A DNA stretch of 64,000 nt from Rotaria sp. Silwood1 (lineage: Eukaryota; Rotifera; Eurotatoria; Philodinida; Philodinidae): contig CAJNOP010000086.1 of the NCBI GenBank assembly GCA_905250075.1, forward strand, positions 654,269 to 718,268, in the 5' to 3' direction. The notes beneath the pieces were generated by a model that was not told the origin of the DNA, ran no database searches, and saw nothing but the letters and a program-made list of their open reading frames with translations. Shown piece after piece: positions 27,008 through 39,744 of the stretch. The translations under genes and the position numbers were made by a program. How positions within the stretch are numbered: position 1 is the stretch's first letter; each line of letters opens with the position of its first letter.

Positions 27008-27930
27008 GGGGTCCCCCTTAGAAAAATCAAGTTTTTTCAAAAAAATATCGAAGTTGAGCTTTTATCATAGAAAGATGCAGCGAACATTCCTCTTTCAGAA
27101 TGTATAGGTATATAGCTTTTTGGAAAATGACCGGATTTTCGAAGACTTATCAGATGAAACTTTCACTTCACTACCATATTTTTGAAGAAATTTTCGTGGT
27201 TTTTTAACTTTTTTTCAGTTTTGAAAAAACTGCGTTACTACTTAAATTATCATTGAATAGGACATTTATATATCCACCAGCATGTCAGATGGTGTTAGCT
27301 ACCTTAGGCTATTAACTACTTTAAAACGGCCCAATTTTATACATTAAAAATATACCATTGTAATATGATTTGTTCTGGATTTCAATGAAAAAATTCATTT
27401 CTAAAACTTGTTTAGCGTTTTTCTCAAACACGGTTTCTGGGCAAGAAAATTGGAATAACTTTCACTCGGCTCGGCGTATGACCGATATGTCTTTTGTTTT
27501 AAAGGTCTTAATCTGAGCTACCTTTTCATTGGATGGATTTTTGATATTCAATTATTGGATTGAGAAAAGTCAGTTTAAACCCTCGTGGTATCACCTTTTT
27601 TTTGCTTATTTTGAATACCATATCCATTAAAACGCTCATAAAAAATGAATGGAAAGGAGTTTCAAAATTTCGTCCGATGAGAAGTTGCTCACAGAGGCCG
27701 GCTTTAATTTGAAACCAGCCCGAGCTATGTATCCCTTATTACGGCAGGGTTATTTCGATTCTCCTGAGAGGTGCGAAAACAAGACGAAAGTTCGGTCTAG
27801 TCATGCATATCCGGCTGAAATTTTTACCATAAGCGTTTCTCACTAGGAACAAACATTCCTGAAAATTTCAGCTGAAACAGCCCGTTCAAAGTGGGAAATC
27901 AATTATGAGGGGGGAGGGGGACTGAGGGCC
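27008..27930 (+). mobile_element. TTAA-flanked non-autonomous element, copy 1
   Basis: The sequence between TTAA at 27004-27007 and TTAA at 27931-27934 is a diverged relative of the inverted segment 45973-46863. Shared landmarks in the same order include the opening GGGGTCCCCCTT (GGGGGATCCCCCTT in copy 2), the stretch ATCATAGAAAGATGCAGCGA (ATCATAGGAAGATGCATCAA), TTTTGTTTTAAAGGTCT, and the closing GAGGGCC (GAGGAGCCC). Both copies are about 0.9 kb and both abut TTAA. TTAA targets are typical of piggyBac-type elements, but the ends do not match a piggyBac terminus I know. No transposase frame is visible. Confidence 0.65.
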
Positions 27931-30900
27931 TTAAATTTTTAATGAGCACCGTCTATCTTCTCTTGTTATGAACTAACTGTAAATGCATTAAAAATTCATA
28001 CGATCTATAAAAAGCACTTTTTAACTCTACTCTTATCTGTCGATAGATGAAAAACGAAGCAAAAATGCATCTATTGAAAAATATCTTATTGCTTTCACAG
28101 TAGAATATTAAATGAAAAAAAAAACAACTCCCTTATACAAAAAAGTAAATATCATGTTTCTTGTTCAAAAAGCTCATCACAGTGGAAAGAAAAACTAAAT
28201 CCAATCAGCGATAAAGAAAATTTGAACAAAATTTTTTAATCCATAAACACTCAAAAGTTCAATTTTTTTAGGAACAAAAAACGTGTTTTCATGGAAATAA
28301 CTGTGTAGCCACATTTCTGTGTATATGTGACCAAATTAGAGAGACAAACGCACAAAAAGAGTAGAAAACAATAAAAAAGTAGAAACAATTTGCTAAAACA
28401 CGATTCTTTGTGCTATTTTTGAACAAACCGAAAAAACGGCTAAAATCGACTGAAATTCATTATTTTTGTTCGAAGAACGTTAAAGATCGATGGGTGTCTG
28501 CTTAGGTCTATTGATCAAATAGTTGGAATAAAACGAAAAAAAAAACATGTCAATGCGATGAGTTATTATTGCGATATTAAAATTGATTTACTATTGCTTC
28601 TAATTATCTACTGAAGTTAGCATTAGGATGCTTACGATATTATCAGAAGAGAGTTTTACAAGGCAGTGAAAATTCTCAGAGAGGCTAGGAATTCTAAAAG
28701 AATGTAATAGATCATCTATAGAGGCCAGGCAAATAAAACACGTTTGAACATGGTTTTTTATTTGATATCTTTGCATCCTATTTTTTATAAATTTTGACTT
28801 AATTCAATAAAATGTTACATCTTGCGTTAATGAAAATATGGGTTTCGTTTGTAGATTCCAATCAACATATCCGCAGTCAAGGCGTAAATTCAAACCCGAT
28901 TAATCTTTCTTTTACCACAAATTGTTACAGGTATTTTTTGTTTTTCGAATCAAATATCAAGTTGAATAAATCGATCATGGTACCTGTGATGATGATTGAC
29001 AGATTTTATTACATATAAGTAACATAGCTGAGTATATATAATACAATAGAAAAAGGGGAAAAAAATCATATGACGCCTTATATGAGCTTTCAAGAAAGTC
29101 ATTGACTTTCCTGAAATCAAATTGATTTCCGGAACTCCAATGATGGTATGAACAGAGAATTTTTTTTCGCCAAACAATGTAGTTTTAATCAATGAAATGT
29201 GAAATGATATGCTAACACATATACAAGGTATCTCTCTTGGTGCGGATGCCGCGAAAGGACTCATGCCGTACCCTTTTCTGTATCAAATATGCTCATTTTG
29301 TCGAATTTGCTCCATATGCCCGATTATGCCTCCTTCTCGAAAAAGTGAGAAAAAATGGAGTTTTGTGAAACTAATAGAAGACATCGAAACAATCTGAGCT
29401 CAAGAAATGAGAATAAACGATTAGTGTTAGCTCAATTGTAATTAAATTTGAAAAAAATAATGATAGGTCTCCAAATGAAATCAACAGACGAACATGACAA
29501 GGATTAGGTTCTGATCACATATAAAAAAATGTGTAACTTGAGACACAAGACGTGTAGTTGGGGCTCGACCAATTGGAGACATACATATCACATCTTCGCA
29601 GATATTCTTCTCGGGCTATTGCCGATTCCATATTAGGAAAGGGAATTAAACAGCCTTAATTCACAGGTATCACTTACTATCTCTCTGAAGCGAATCATAT
29701 TTCATTAATATCTTTTTGATTGAGTATTGCTTCTTCAGGTACCTTTTCTTTTTGTGACCTATTTCAATCTATTTGTTATCTCGATGCTAAGCAAAGCCCA
29801 AACTTCAAGGTTTTTTTGTTTAACACTTCGTTTTCAGATCAAATAGGATCAATATTGTAGGAGCTGTACTTTTTATAGAGCAGAATATGAAAACAAAAGT
29901 GGGAACAAATGCCTTCATAATAGAGAGGGACCACCTATTTGTTAACATATAATGATAGTGTTTGTACATTTCTGAACTTATAAAACTCTCATAACTCGGA
30001 AAGGAAGCAGTATAAAAAGCCAATTTTATTTGATGAAGTTTAAAATAAACATGAGAAAAAAGGTTCCATGTAAATCTATTAAGAGACACTGAAAATATTC
30101 TCGAAATGAACATAGAACCAACGGTAAAAAGAGCATGTAATTCAATCATATGTATTTGTCTGTCTGAATGAATCATTTAGATTAATTTAGAATTAAGTTT
30201 AAATATTCTTAATAAATACTTATTATCAAGTGTTAAGTGAAGTCATTTAATTAATGTTTTTAATCAAGTGTTGCTATATGAAATGATCTACTCCTATTTG
30301 CCTGTGTGATGTTTCTGGATGAGTACACTGTGTTACTTTATAATGTCATTTTATGGACATATTGAGATTTCCAACACCATATGCTAAGCTTCCTATGCCA
30401 TTTCTTATCGCAATATGTTTTTCTTTTTCTTCTTTCACAGGCATATATATTGTCAATTATTTCATCACTTTTCCTTAAGACACCGATATATCTACCCTTC
30501 TTTGTAATTGCATTTTTTTTGTTGGCTTTATCTTTTTCTTCCCTCCTCTCGCTCACTCTCTCCTTCTCTCCTGCGGTTGAGTATATAAACATATGTTTTG
30601 TACGAAAACAAGACGAACAATGATAGGAAAAAAGAGAATAGTGTTAGTCCATCTAAACTAATATCTCTCATGCCATTAGTCGTGACATGGTATGTAGGCA
30701 TATATTTATATGCTTTTAATGTTTGTATATGAACATTAATAGCTAGAGATCTCGATACGGCAATGCACGAACATATTGAATATCTATTTAACATAGGAAC
30801 TATTGATCTAACGAGTTGCGAAGTGAAATTCTGTGATATGATCATTGAAAAGCCTTGTGAACTCCTTTCATATGGAAAAAGTACCCTGAGAATTCGATTT

Positions 30901-31242
30901 TTGTTTTGTTGTGTGCTTGCACGTGTCTAGGTAGGCAAAATATGCGCGCACAAACGAATATGATAGTCTTCGATACATCCCCAGTTAGATTTTCAAGTAT
31001 TGAGGAGTGGTTTTTGTGTATTATTGTGCTTGACTAGTTACAATTCAAGTAACTCATAGTTGGATACATGCGAGACAATCATAGGTATCATTTTCTTTTC
31101 ATCAGTTAAGAGTAGGTTTAATTTAAGGAACATTTGATGCTATGATTTTCGAACAATAGTCCATCTCATATTTTATCTATCATTGTAGAAGCATTTTAAA
31201 ATCCTTACTTGAAGAAGGTAGTTATCAACAACAAAATTCATC

Positions 31243-31827
31243 ATGGAAAAACTTGATCTTGCTCGAATGAATACAGATGTTCAATATCGATTTGGTTATC
31301 TGTCAAAATTTCTTAATTTCACCAAAGATGATATTAGTGTGCTCAATAAAATTGCACCAACCATGGTGCCACTTGTACCAACAGTAGTGGAAGCCGTTTA
31401 CAACAATTTGTTTTCATTTGATGCTATCAGAAGTATATTTGCTAATCATAAAGTGCACTTTCAAGGAAATAGTACGACGACTCCTGGCGGCCTCGATTTA
31501 ACTCCAGAGCGAATTACTTTTCTCAATGATATGCTGAGCACATACTTGAAAAAGGTTTTGACACAAAGCGAATGGGACAAGGGATTCCTCGAATACATGT
31601 CACATCTTGGCAAAATACATGCAAACAAAGCTGAATCTAAAAATATTGATGTCAGCTATGTGTTCATGAATGCAACACTTGGCTTCACTCAACACCTTCT
31701 CATTAATGCTCTTTTAGGGAACGACCTCGGTTTAGATGACTGCACGAAGAAAGCAGCCATATTGGCAATAAACAAATTCTTTTGGATTCAGAATGACTTC
31801 TTTACCATGCATTATATCCCACATTAA
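31243..31827 (+). CDS. Protoglobin-type single-domain globin, fungal-like, intronless
   Basis: A single uninterrupted frame encodes 194 residues matching the protoglobin/globin-sensor family that includes archaeal protoglobins and bacterial globin-coupled sensors. Visible family features are the N-terminal helix (YLSKFLNFTKDDISVLNKIA), the Pro-rich turn (APTMVPLVPTVVEAVY), the segment LFSFDAIRSIFANHK, the proximal-histidine region HLGKIHANK with a candidate haem-ligand His, and the C-terminal helix NKFFWIQNDFFTMHY. From memory, the C-terminal pattern closely resembles uncharacterised fungal proteins of about 200 residues that end in similar WIQND-(L/F)-F motifs. It likely binds haem and a diatomic gas; the role is unknown, and no signalling domain is fused. 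The ATG is preceded by a purine-rich leader, and an AATAAA lies at 32018. The lack of introns and unusual phylogenetic type suggest horizontal acquisition. Confidence 0.85.
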   Translation: MEKLDLARMNTDVQYRFGYLSKFLNFTKDDISVLNKIAPTMVPLVPTVVEAVYNNLFSFDAIRSIFANHKVHFQGNSTTTPGGLDLTPERITFLNDMLSTYLKKVLTQSEWDKGFLEYMSHLGKIHANKAESKNIDVSYVFMNATLGFTQHLLINALLGNDLGLDDCTKKAAILAINKFFWIQNDFFTMHYIPH

Positions 31828-32017
31828 AAAAAGTTTTGCCATTCGCTTTGCTACTATTTATAGACATTGATGCAACGATTGGCTTTAATTTTAGGCATCA
31901 AATGTCATTTAATTATTTAGTATTTCTCCATTGTGATTCTCTTTTTTTCTCTTAATATTCCATCATTATGGTGTTCCTTTTGGTAGTAATATATGTAGCT
32001 TGGATATCATATATTTC

Positions 32018-32023
32018 AATAAA
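32018..32023 (+). terminator. Polyadenylation signal of the protoglobin gene
   Basis: AATAAA lies about 190 bp after the stop codon, followed by further A-rich sequence. It is the first canonical signal downstream of the globin frame. Confidence 0.55.
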
Positions 32024-32482
32024 ATATATAAAATAAAACATAATTTGTGATTTTCAATTTAAAGATAAAGTTGAAATTCTATATGAAATCTCTTTTTGAA
32101 ATTGCCTTATTGTATAATACGAAGTATTTGAACATGAAAGTGTACAATGGCAAACGACGCTATACGACAACATATGTAACAAACACAATGTTTGTATACG
32201 ACAATCGTGTACGATGATCGTAAAAGATGTGCTAGGATAATTTATTGTCACCCAGTGCAGTGATTACGCAGAAAAAGAGGTACCACACAAATATGCCACT
32301 AGTATATGTCGGATGGCACTGTTGCACTATAACTTGATTTGCTCGAGTGAGTCAATACGCGATAGTTTTCTTTTTGTTTTTGATTGACGGACTTTTACTT
32401 TTCTGCTTTGCTGTTTTTTGACATTTCATTTCATATTACCTCAATAATTCGTCGAAGAATGAATTGGAAGCAAAAAATTGCT

Positions 32483-32619
32483 AGGGGTGTGTGTGAATTT
32501 CCTTCGCCAGGGTACGCGGGATGGGCTTGATTTTGCGTCTAGCTTTCGAATACTTTTCTCTCAGACCGGTATTCATATCCCACACATCGCCAACACCAGC
32601 GATATTCACACCCACACTC
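32483..32619. repeat. Telomere-like G-block/C-block pair
   Basis: AGGGGTGTGTGTGAA near 32483 is followed by CCCACACATCGCC near 32579 and TTCACACCCACACTC near 32605. The G-then-C order matches the other pairs. Confidence 0.5.
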
Positions 32620-32702
32620 AAGTTCGAAAAATATGCGATTTTGTAGCTTTTAAAAATTGATATTAATTGTTAATCAAAGATTTTCATAAATCGAATCGAA
32701 TA

Positions 32703-32794
32703 GATGTGAGTGTGGGTGTGGGTGTGGGGTGGGATGTGGGTGTAAGTAGAAGTGTTGGCACCTGTTCATAGACACCCACATTCACACCCACACA
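32703..32794. repeat. Longest interstitial telomere-like pair
   Basis: The G-rich block (32703-32746) contains repeats of GTGTGG/GTGGGT, for example GTGAGTGTGGGTGTGGGTGT. The C-rich block ACACCCACATTCACACCCAC follows at 32772-32791, about 25 bp further. This is the closest match in the window to an uninterrupted (TGTGGG)n array. Confidence 0.65.
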
Positions 32795-34330
32795 ATTATT
32801 CTTCGCTAAGTTTTAACTTGAATCAGCATGATATGAAAATGAAAGTCTGCTTGTTACTTTTGGCGAAGACAACAGGTTCTGTATGCGTCAAAAGTTGCTT
32901 AGTATGTATATATTTCCTTCACTTTCTTTTGCAAAAAACACGATGCCCCTGCACAACGTACACTTTCAGTAACGGTTTCCCTTGCGCAAAGATTTCAATA
33001 AGCAGTCGATCCAGGGCGTTCATTTTTAGTTGTCAACAAGTACGGTTTTTTCTCATTCGAGAGAATAACAACAGAGTCAATAGCGAGATGAAGCGAAATA
33101 GAATCAACATGTGTTGTTCATAATGCTATTGTGACAGCACACTTTTTGAGATCTGTGGGATGTGGATGTGCTAGTTTCCCTTTATGTAAATTATCTCTGG
33201 TGTTTTTCTTGTCAACAGGATTGTTGCTTAATATTGATTCTCCACAAGTGAAAGACACATATATTTACCTGTATTGATTCACTGTAAGTTTTTTTTTTCT
33301 TATTTCATTCTTTCTTCTACCGAACATTAGAAGTAATCAAGCGAATGGCACATACGACCTCATACTTGTTATTAAATAAAATAACCAGCAGGTTCTTATA
33401 ATTCAACTTTCAATATATTGTATTTTATTCAGAACTTGTTATAATGTGACTTCAACAGGTAAAGTTATAAAAACGCTGAAAGGAAAATGTCAAAAATTAG
33501 AAGTTCTTACAAATCGTAGACAAACTACTTTTCTGCAGTATTCATCTCTGCAATATATTAGAAAATGCATGCACGCAACAAACAAAACCGTTTCACATTC
33601 CATGAAGCAATAGAAAATGACAAAAAAACTCTAAAATAAGCCAAGCTAAATTCGATAACCTGATGTAAAGCGACTGGCAGTGATGAATATTAAATCAGCA
33701 AAAAAATAATAACATTAGCCTATTAGCTACTCTTAGACTTGTTGAATGTAGGCATTATTTCAGTAAGATAGAAGTTTAAATCATTGCTCATTTCCGATCA
33801 CAAACTGTCACTAAACAAGAAGATAAGATTTCATTTTTCGAAGTCTATAGTTAACAATGAAAGTGAAGTTCCTTTTTCAATCATATATCATAGAAATAAG
33901 TGTACGTCAAAAAAAATTAGCATAGTTCGCCATCATTTGCCAAGTTTTTGTCATGATGACTAAATTATAGGACATTTTTATGTCTAATATTAGAAATAAA
34001 CATTTCAATGATCAATTTTCTCATTATAAGTGAAACCACACGATTCAAATATTTCACAAATAGATATAGATTGGGGAACAAATTAGCTTATAATAGTTTT
34101 TAATTTTCAATCGACTAGAATTAAACTTCTCAAGTTTAAGTATATCAAACTATGAGTGTGTATGTCAGAAGGAAAGGAAGACACATGTCCCTATTTATAC
34201 TCGTAGTCTATCATACGATAAGGTGTTGAACAAGCTGATTAAATTTTCGAGATTTTCCCACCTAATTGAAATAGTGTTTGTTGATCGACTATGTACTCCA
34301 TGCTCATACATTCCTATAGATTACTGAAAC

Positions 34331-37082
34331 ATGAACACATTAAAAACATCATCATCTGTGCATCATCATGATCAAGTCGGTGTTATTAATCGAAGATCAT
34401 GCTCAATCGATCGTGAATTTCTTAGCAATTTAAGGAGGTATGCGTCTGGAAGAAGACACTTTCATATATCTTGATTTATGTATACCGATTCAGACGAAGT
34501 CAAACACTATTTAAGACGAACGATATATTTTTACATCAACGTAGTCCGTAAGTAATTAAAATCTTTAATGAGTTGTGTGTCTTCCTTTTATTTTAGTACG
34601 GCTTTTGTATACGAGTGAATCTCAACTTTCTGATATGATTCGTGTGAAAAAATGAAAGTAGACCTAAAGAATTTTCGTGCAGCATATCTTATTACACTCT
34701 ATGTCTATATCATATGACAAAAATTTTTCCAACGCTTCATCACATATTAGTGGAGATTCGACTTACCTCAACGTAAATGTAGTACAAAAAAAGTCAATTT
34801 AATGAAAAATGTCCTTATACATTGCATCATCTTTTCTTAGTTTCTTCATACGAGAAAGAGATACAAAGCTGAATTTTGAACTGACCATAAAACTCTAAGA
34901 AATATAATTTTAATAAAGATTTAAATAAGAATAAATGAATCATTCACGAGGTATTTGTACTGTGGTTTTCCAAACGTCTTTTAAAAAAGTGCAGTGTCCT
35001 TCTATGCAAAAATCATGACGTGTATGCCATCGAGTGTCATGTATGAAAGCTCATAGAAAGATAAGAACACGGATGAAGAAGATATATATTTCGATCGAAC
35101 ATAGCATACTTTACAAAATCGACTATTCATTAGCTCTTCTTTTTCCTTCAATGTTTCGAAAATTTCGTTTTTTTACTACATCTTACTGTAAAATACAATG
35201 TTTTTTATACTACACGGCTCATAAATCAGCAATAATATGAGCTAAAAAGCAGAAATTTGATATATCAGTAGGGACATTTCGTTTGTATCGAAAAGTTGCA
35301 ATTCACTCATGTACATATGTGCTGCTTCTTTTTCTTTCACTTTGCATGCAAGTTACGATTTTCTCTCGGATGATCGATTTACTAGGGATATCATCGATAT
35401 GCGAGATCTATCTCATCAGCAGATGATCGAAGCTGAACGACGAAAAGTTTCTATGAATACTTCACTTCAAAATCGTATTATCATTAATATAAGTGGAGTT
35501 CGTTTTGAGACATTCAAATCTACTTTTGAAGTCTATCCAAATACGTTGTTAGGCAATGAAAAACGACGTAAATATTATTATGATACTGTGCTTGATGAAT
35601 ATTTCTTTGATCGTCATCGAGGATGTTTTGAAGCTATTCTCTATTATTATCAATCAAAAGGTCGATTACGTCGACCCAATTCAGTACCACTTGATACATT
35701 TCTTGAAGAAGTCACTTTTTTTGATTTGGGTCAAGATGCTCTTGCTCAAGTATGCAAAGATGAAAATTTGAAAGAGGTTGAAAAACCTCAATTACCTCGG
35801 AATCGTTGCCGTCGATATATTTGGGCCACCATAGAATATCCAGAATTTTCATTCATTGCCAAACTGTTTAATATTCTTTTGTTAATTATTATTCTTATCT
35901 CTACAATTACCTTAGCAATTGAATCATTACCACAATATTCACATTTATCAGAAGATGCATGTACAAAAGAATATAAGCACCGTAAAATTGGAAAGAGCAA
36001 TTACTCGATGAATTTTAGCGAACATATTTGTCTTTCCTATTTTTCATCACCATTTCATCGAATTCAGATAATTTGTATTGGATTTTTTACTCTTGAGTTG
36101 ATTCTACGTCTAATCAGTACACCATCATTATCTAAGCATTTCAAGAGTTTTATGAATTGGATTGATATAATTGCTGTCGTTCCATTCTATGTCAACATTA
36201 TCATTAATCTTGTTGATCAATTACACTATCAAAATGTTACCATTTATAGTAGTCTTGCATTGTTACGTGTTCTTCGATGTGTTCGTATATTTAAATTTTA
36301 TCGAGTTTTTAAAAATATCAAAACCATTCGTGTTCTTGCCGTGACAGTGAAAGAATCAATGCCTGATTTTCTTGTTTTGGCAGTTACATTGACGCTTATA
36401 GCATTTCTCTTTGGTGCAGCTATCTATCTCATCGAGAATACAAATGATAGTTCGGCTTTTGATTCGATACCTAAAGCTACCTATTGGGGTGTTATAACAA
36501 TCACTAGTGTCGGGTAAGAATACCTGTTTTCATAGAAAGTGTAATTCGACAACAAGTGGAAAAACGAGAGAGACATAGAAATATTATTTTATTTTATTTT
36601 ACATGTTTAGCTATGGTGATATAGTGCCAGTCACAGCTCTCGGACGTCTGATTGCTGCTTTATGTGCCTTGAGTGGTGTGGGCACTATTGCTATGCTTGT
36701 TTCAGTTCTAGTCGATCGATATCAACGAGTATATACAAGTAAACTCTACATTAAACCAGAGCAACTTGACTTCAACGATTACTCCGATGAAGAAAATGAG
36801 GATCTAGAAGCGAGACAAGGAAATTTCTGTATTGATCCTCTCCTTGTCAATGCCAACGACAAAAAACAGTAAGTGAAACTTCATTTGATAGATCAAAACA
36901 AAGATATTATTTGTAGAGATGATATCGAAACAAGCCTGTTGATTTCACCATCATCGCTCCCATTGCCAAATGGAATAGATCAGACTAACCCTCAATGTCA
37001 TTTCATAGACAATTATAAAGAGAATGACGACGAGATACCACAGACAGTGTCTAACGAAATCGGTGCCCTTATGCCGAGATAA
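34331..37082 (+). CDS. Shaker-like voltage-gated potassium channel
   Basis: Four exons (34331-34437, 35353-36513, 36611-36868, 36917-37082) join into 563 residues. The first is proposed because its phase-2 end completes a Ser codon exactly at the 35353 acceptor; otherwise the frame could start at 35309. A T1 tetramerisation domain (NISGVRFETF, PNTLLG, EYFFDRHRGCFEAILYYYQS, about residues 77-175) precedes six membrane segments. S4 carries six regularly spaced charges (LLRVLRCVRIFKFYRVFK). The pore reads TSVGYGD, with Ser where Shaker has Thr, and the intron at 36514 splits the filter codons. S6 reads GVGTIAMLVSVLVDRYQ, so the Pro-x-Pro bend of Kv1-4 channels is absent. The last intron is only 48 bp; without splicing, translation stops at 36872, giving a shorter C-terminus. 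It is expected to conduct K+ at the plasma membrane; gating may be altered. Confidence 0.9.
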
Positions 37083-38716
37083 CAATTTGGTAGTCTTGCT
37101 ATGTCTGTATTTAGGAAACTGTCGATGTGGACAAGACTCATCCTGGTGTGTTGACAGTAATTACTACCAATGGCGTTATTTAGCGAAAGAACATTACTCT
37201 AATACCTAGGATTCGTTTTTTGCTGCAAACAATTGTGAATCAGTAATTGAGAACAAGAAGCAAATACCTAAGATAGTTTTATACTCAACACAGAATTATC
37301 AGAGAAATCGTTGTATTGTTTACAGCCATGTAGTTGAATGATGAAATGAATGATTGCTTTTCTGTTTGTAATACGTTGCAACCTCATTGCACTACTGATA
37401 TAGTATGTAGTGAGGAAGTGAGTGGGTGTCAGAATGAAAGGAGATGCATGACACACAACAATCGATTGTTTATATAATTATACACGACCATTATTTGGAA
37501 GGAATGAGTGTGTTCGAAACAAATCATCACCTTGAATCATTTCTTGATTAATTAAAAACGTGTTAAGGATTAATTTTTCATTAGTGATGATAGTACAATT
37601 CTTTTTATATGAAACTTTCTATCTACTGGCAGAAATTTTTTTTTTGTTCTTATTTAGGATATAATTCATTGTATTTCCTTTTTGAAAGATTTTACTCATG
37701 AAAACAATAATTATTTTAAATAAGAAGTTTAATGCTCACAAAGGTAGTTTACTTCATGGGAAAACTATTTTTTACCTGTACTATACAAAAAAACTCTACC
37801 ATCAATGGCTATGATACGAAAAAGATTATGAAATAAAACTCAATAATCAGTGAACTGTTCTACATTGCAACCTGTTCTGAGTTTCTATGTATATATGATT
37901 TAGCAGACAATCTACATATCATTATCATTAAAATTTGACTTCTTATTGATTTATTCGAAAAAAAATTTTATAAGAAAAAACTACGTCAATCATATTTTAA
38001 GTTTATTGTGTTTCAGAAATATTATTTGAGATATGTTGGAATCGAGCAGTCATTTTTTTTCAGCAACAAATACCATTTGTTCGATTACTAACTAAATTTC
38101 TGGCTTGATCGAAAAAGAATCTTCTGTTCAGAATATTATTCGATTTGGTGTCCGCATAATTGACTTAAATTCAAAAGTAAAAGTTACAGAACACAATCGA
38201 TGAGACCATAAATTAGACTACAATAGACTGGTCACCAGCCGTGCAGAATCTATCCATGTGCGCCGACGACCGTCGGGGGAAATTTTGAAAATTCATTAGC
38301 ATCTGGGGAATTTTTTGAAGATTTAGTGACATCTGAGAAAAATTTTTGATATTTTCCCTCATAGGGAATTTTTCGAAATTAAGCTCGGTTTATTTATGCA
38401 AACATTCATAAGATCTTCTACTTGTCTATTTTCTTTTCTTCTGATTAAACTTCTGAAAGCGCCATACGCGTCTTTATTGTAGTATCAGTATCGTCTACAT
38501 TTGTTTACGTTCATCATGTATATGACTATTTCCTTGACCCTGTCTCTTTGTGCCTATTCATAATACAATACACATTAGTTGTTTTCTTTTATTGTCTTTC
38601 TGTACTTTTCCTAATAGAATTTCATCACTTGCCGTTTTCCTCTGTTGGTGCATACAGTTGTTATTGCGTGTGCGTATGGGTCACAATCACTATGATAACT
38701 AATTTATGACCATTAT

Positions 38717-39032
38717 GAGGAGTGGGAAGTTACCGTTACCAACCATGTACGTTACCAGATAACTAGTAATGGGAGAAGTTACCCGTCACTTTTTCTGGGT
38801 AACTTCTCAAAAAGACGAATTATGACTTCCGATCGACCAAATACGGTGAATACATCAATTTTTCCGTTGGGGAGTTACTAAGTAACTCGAAACATTATAA
38901 CATGATGTTTTGACCATATTCGGTCGATTGGAAGTCATAAGTCGTCTTTTTGAGAAGTTACCCGGAAAAAGTAATGGGTAACTTCTTCCGTTACTAGCTA
39001 ACCGGTAACGTAACGGTAACTTCCCTCCCCTA
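38717..39032. mobile_element. hAT-like foldback MITE with 8-bp target duplication
   Basis: A 316-bp palindrome starts GAGGAGTGGGAAGTTACCGT. Its other end, read in reverse complement, starts TTAGGGGAGGGAAGTTACCG. It is flanked by ACCATTAT at 38709-38716 and 39033-39040. The 8-bp duplication and GGGGAGGGAAGTTACC-type terminus fit hAT elements. Most of the element is stem, including AAAAAGACGAATTATGACTT and its facing copy. It is non-coding. Confidence 0.8.
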
Positions 39033-39744
39033 ACCATTATTAACTGAATCGAACCATTATTCGTTGGTTCGAGCTCAGTTCAGTTCGGATTCACTTTTGA
39101 AAAATCAATTCGTGTTTCGCTAAATTCGACTTCATTTTTGGAAAAGTGGCTCGATTTTTTTAATCGTAGTCCTCCCTATCAGGAATAGACGATAGAGAGA
39201 AACTTGATTCCGGGACAATAAGAGTGCGATTTATAGTTCATATCAATGTAAGTAAATACCAACTAATACAGTTGTGGATTAAAATAAACTTTTTAGTCTC
39301 AGCACTTAACCATCAGCAGCCTTTTTAGTGGTAATATTAATCTCAAAGCACTACAGACGTTTGTTTATTGGAATACAGAAAAATGGAAGAATTTAAAAGA
39401 GAAAAGGATAAAAGCATTATTCCGCACAGAAATAACTCAACTTCATAAACACACGATTATTGAGAATGTTATGAAAAGAAACAGGCCTATGTTATACAAT
39501 TATTAAATTAGGCATGTAAAGCAATCGATCAAGGCTCTTTTCAAATTGGTCAACTGCATTATATTATTATAAAATTGTTTATAGTTCAATCATTTAGTAT
39601 TAATTTAAGGCTTCACTGTATCCGACTATTTTTCCAAAATTAGTTTGGGTACGATTTGGATCGACTTCATCTTTTATAAAAGTAATTTAAATAGTAGACA
39701 AGTATTCAACCAAACAACAGGTATTATGTTTTTATTGTGAATAG

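Larger units (their letters stand above)
25446..31242. other. Gene-poor stretch with repeats
   Basis: About 5.8 kb between the lectin and globin genes. It contains a telomere-like pair (25758-26104), a weak inverted repeat (26574-26812) and one copy of a TTAA-flanked repeat family (27008-27930). Open frames such as 25796-26089 (-), 29820-30176 (-) and 30528-30845 (-) show low-complexity or unrecognisable sequence and no exon-like support. I see no RNA gene. Confidence 0.6.
31828..34330. other. Intergenic stretch with telomere-like blocks
   Basis: About 2.5 kb between the globin and the Kv channel gene. It holds two telomere-like G/C pairs (32483-32619 and 32703-32794) and a lone G-rich block near 33155-33172 (GTGGGATGTGGATGTGC). 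I see no gene or RNA here; the frame 32752-33123 overlaps the simple repeats and has no domain. Confidence 0.6.

Noticed and set aside
29820-30176. Minus-strand frame of 118 codons
   Set aside because: No recognisable family and composition like the surrounding AT-rich DNA; length is possible by chance.
30338-30845. Overlapping frames on both strands
   Set aside because: They follow a pyrimidine/purine-rich low-complexity tract and have no domain.
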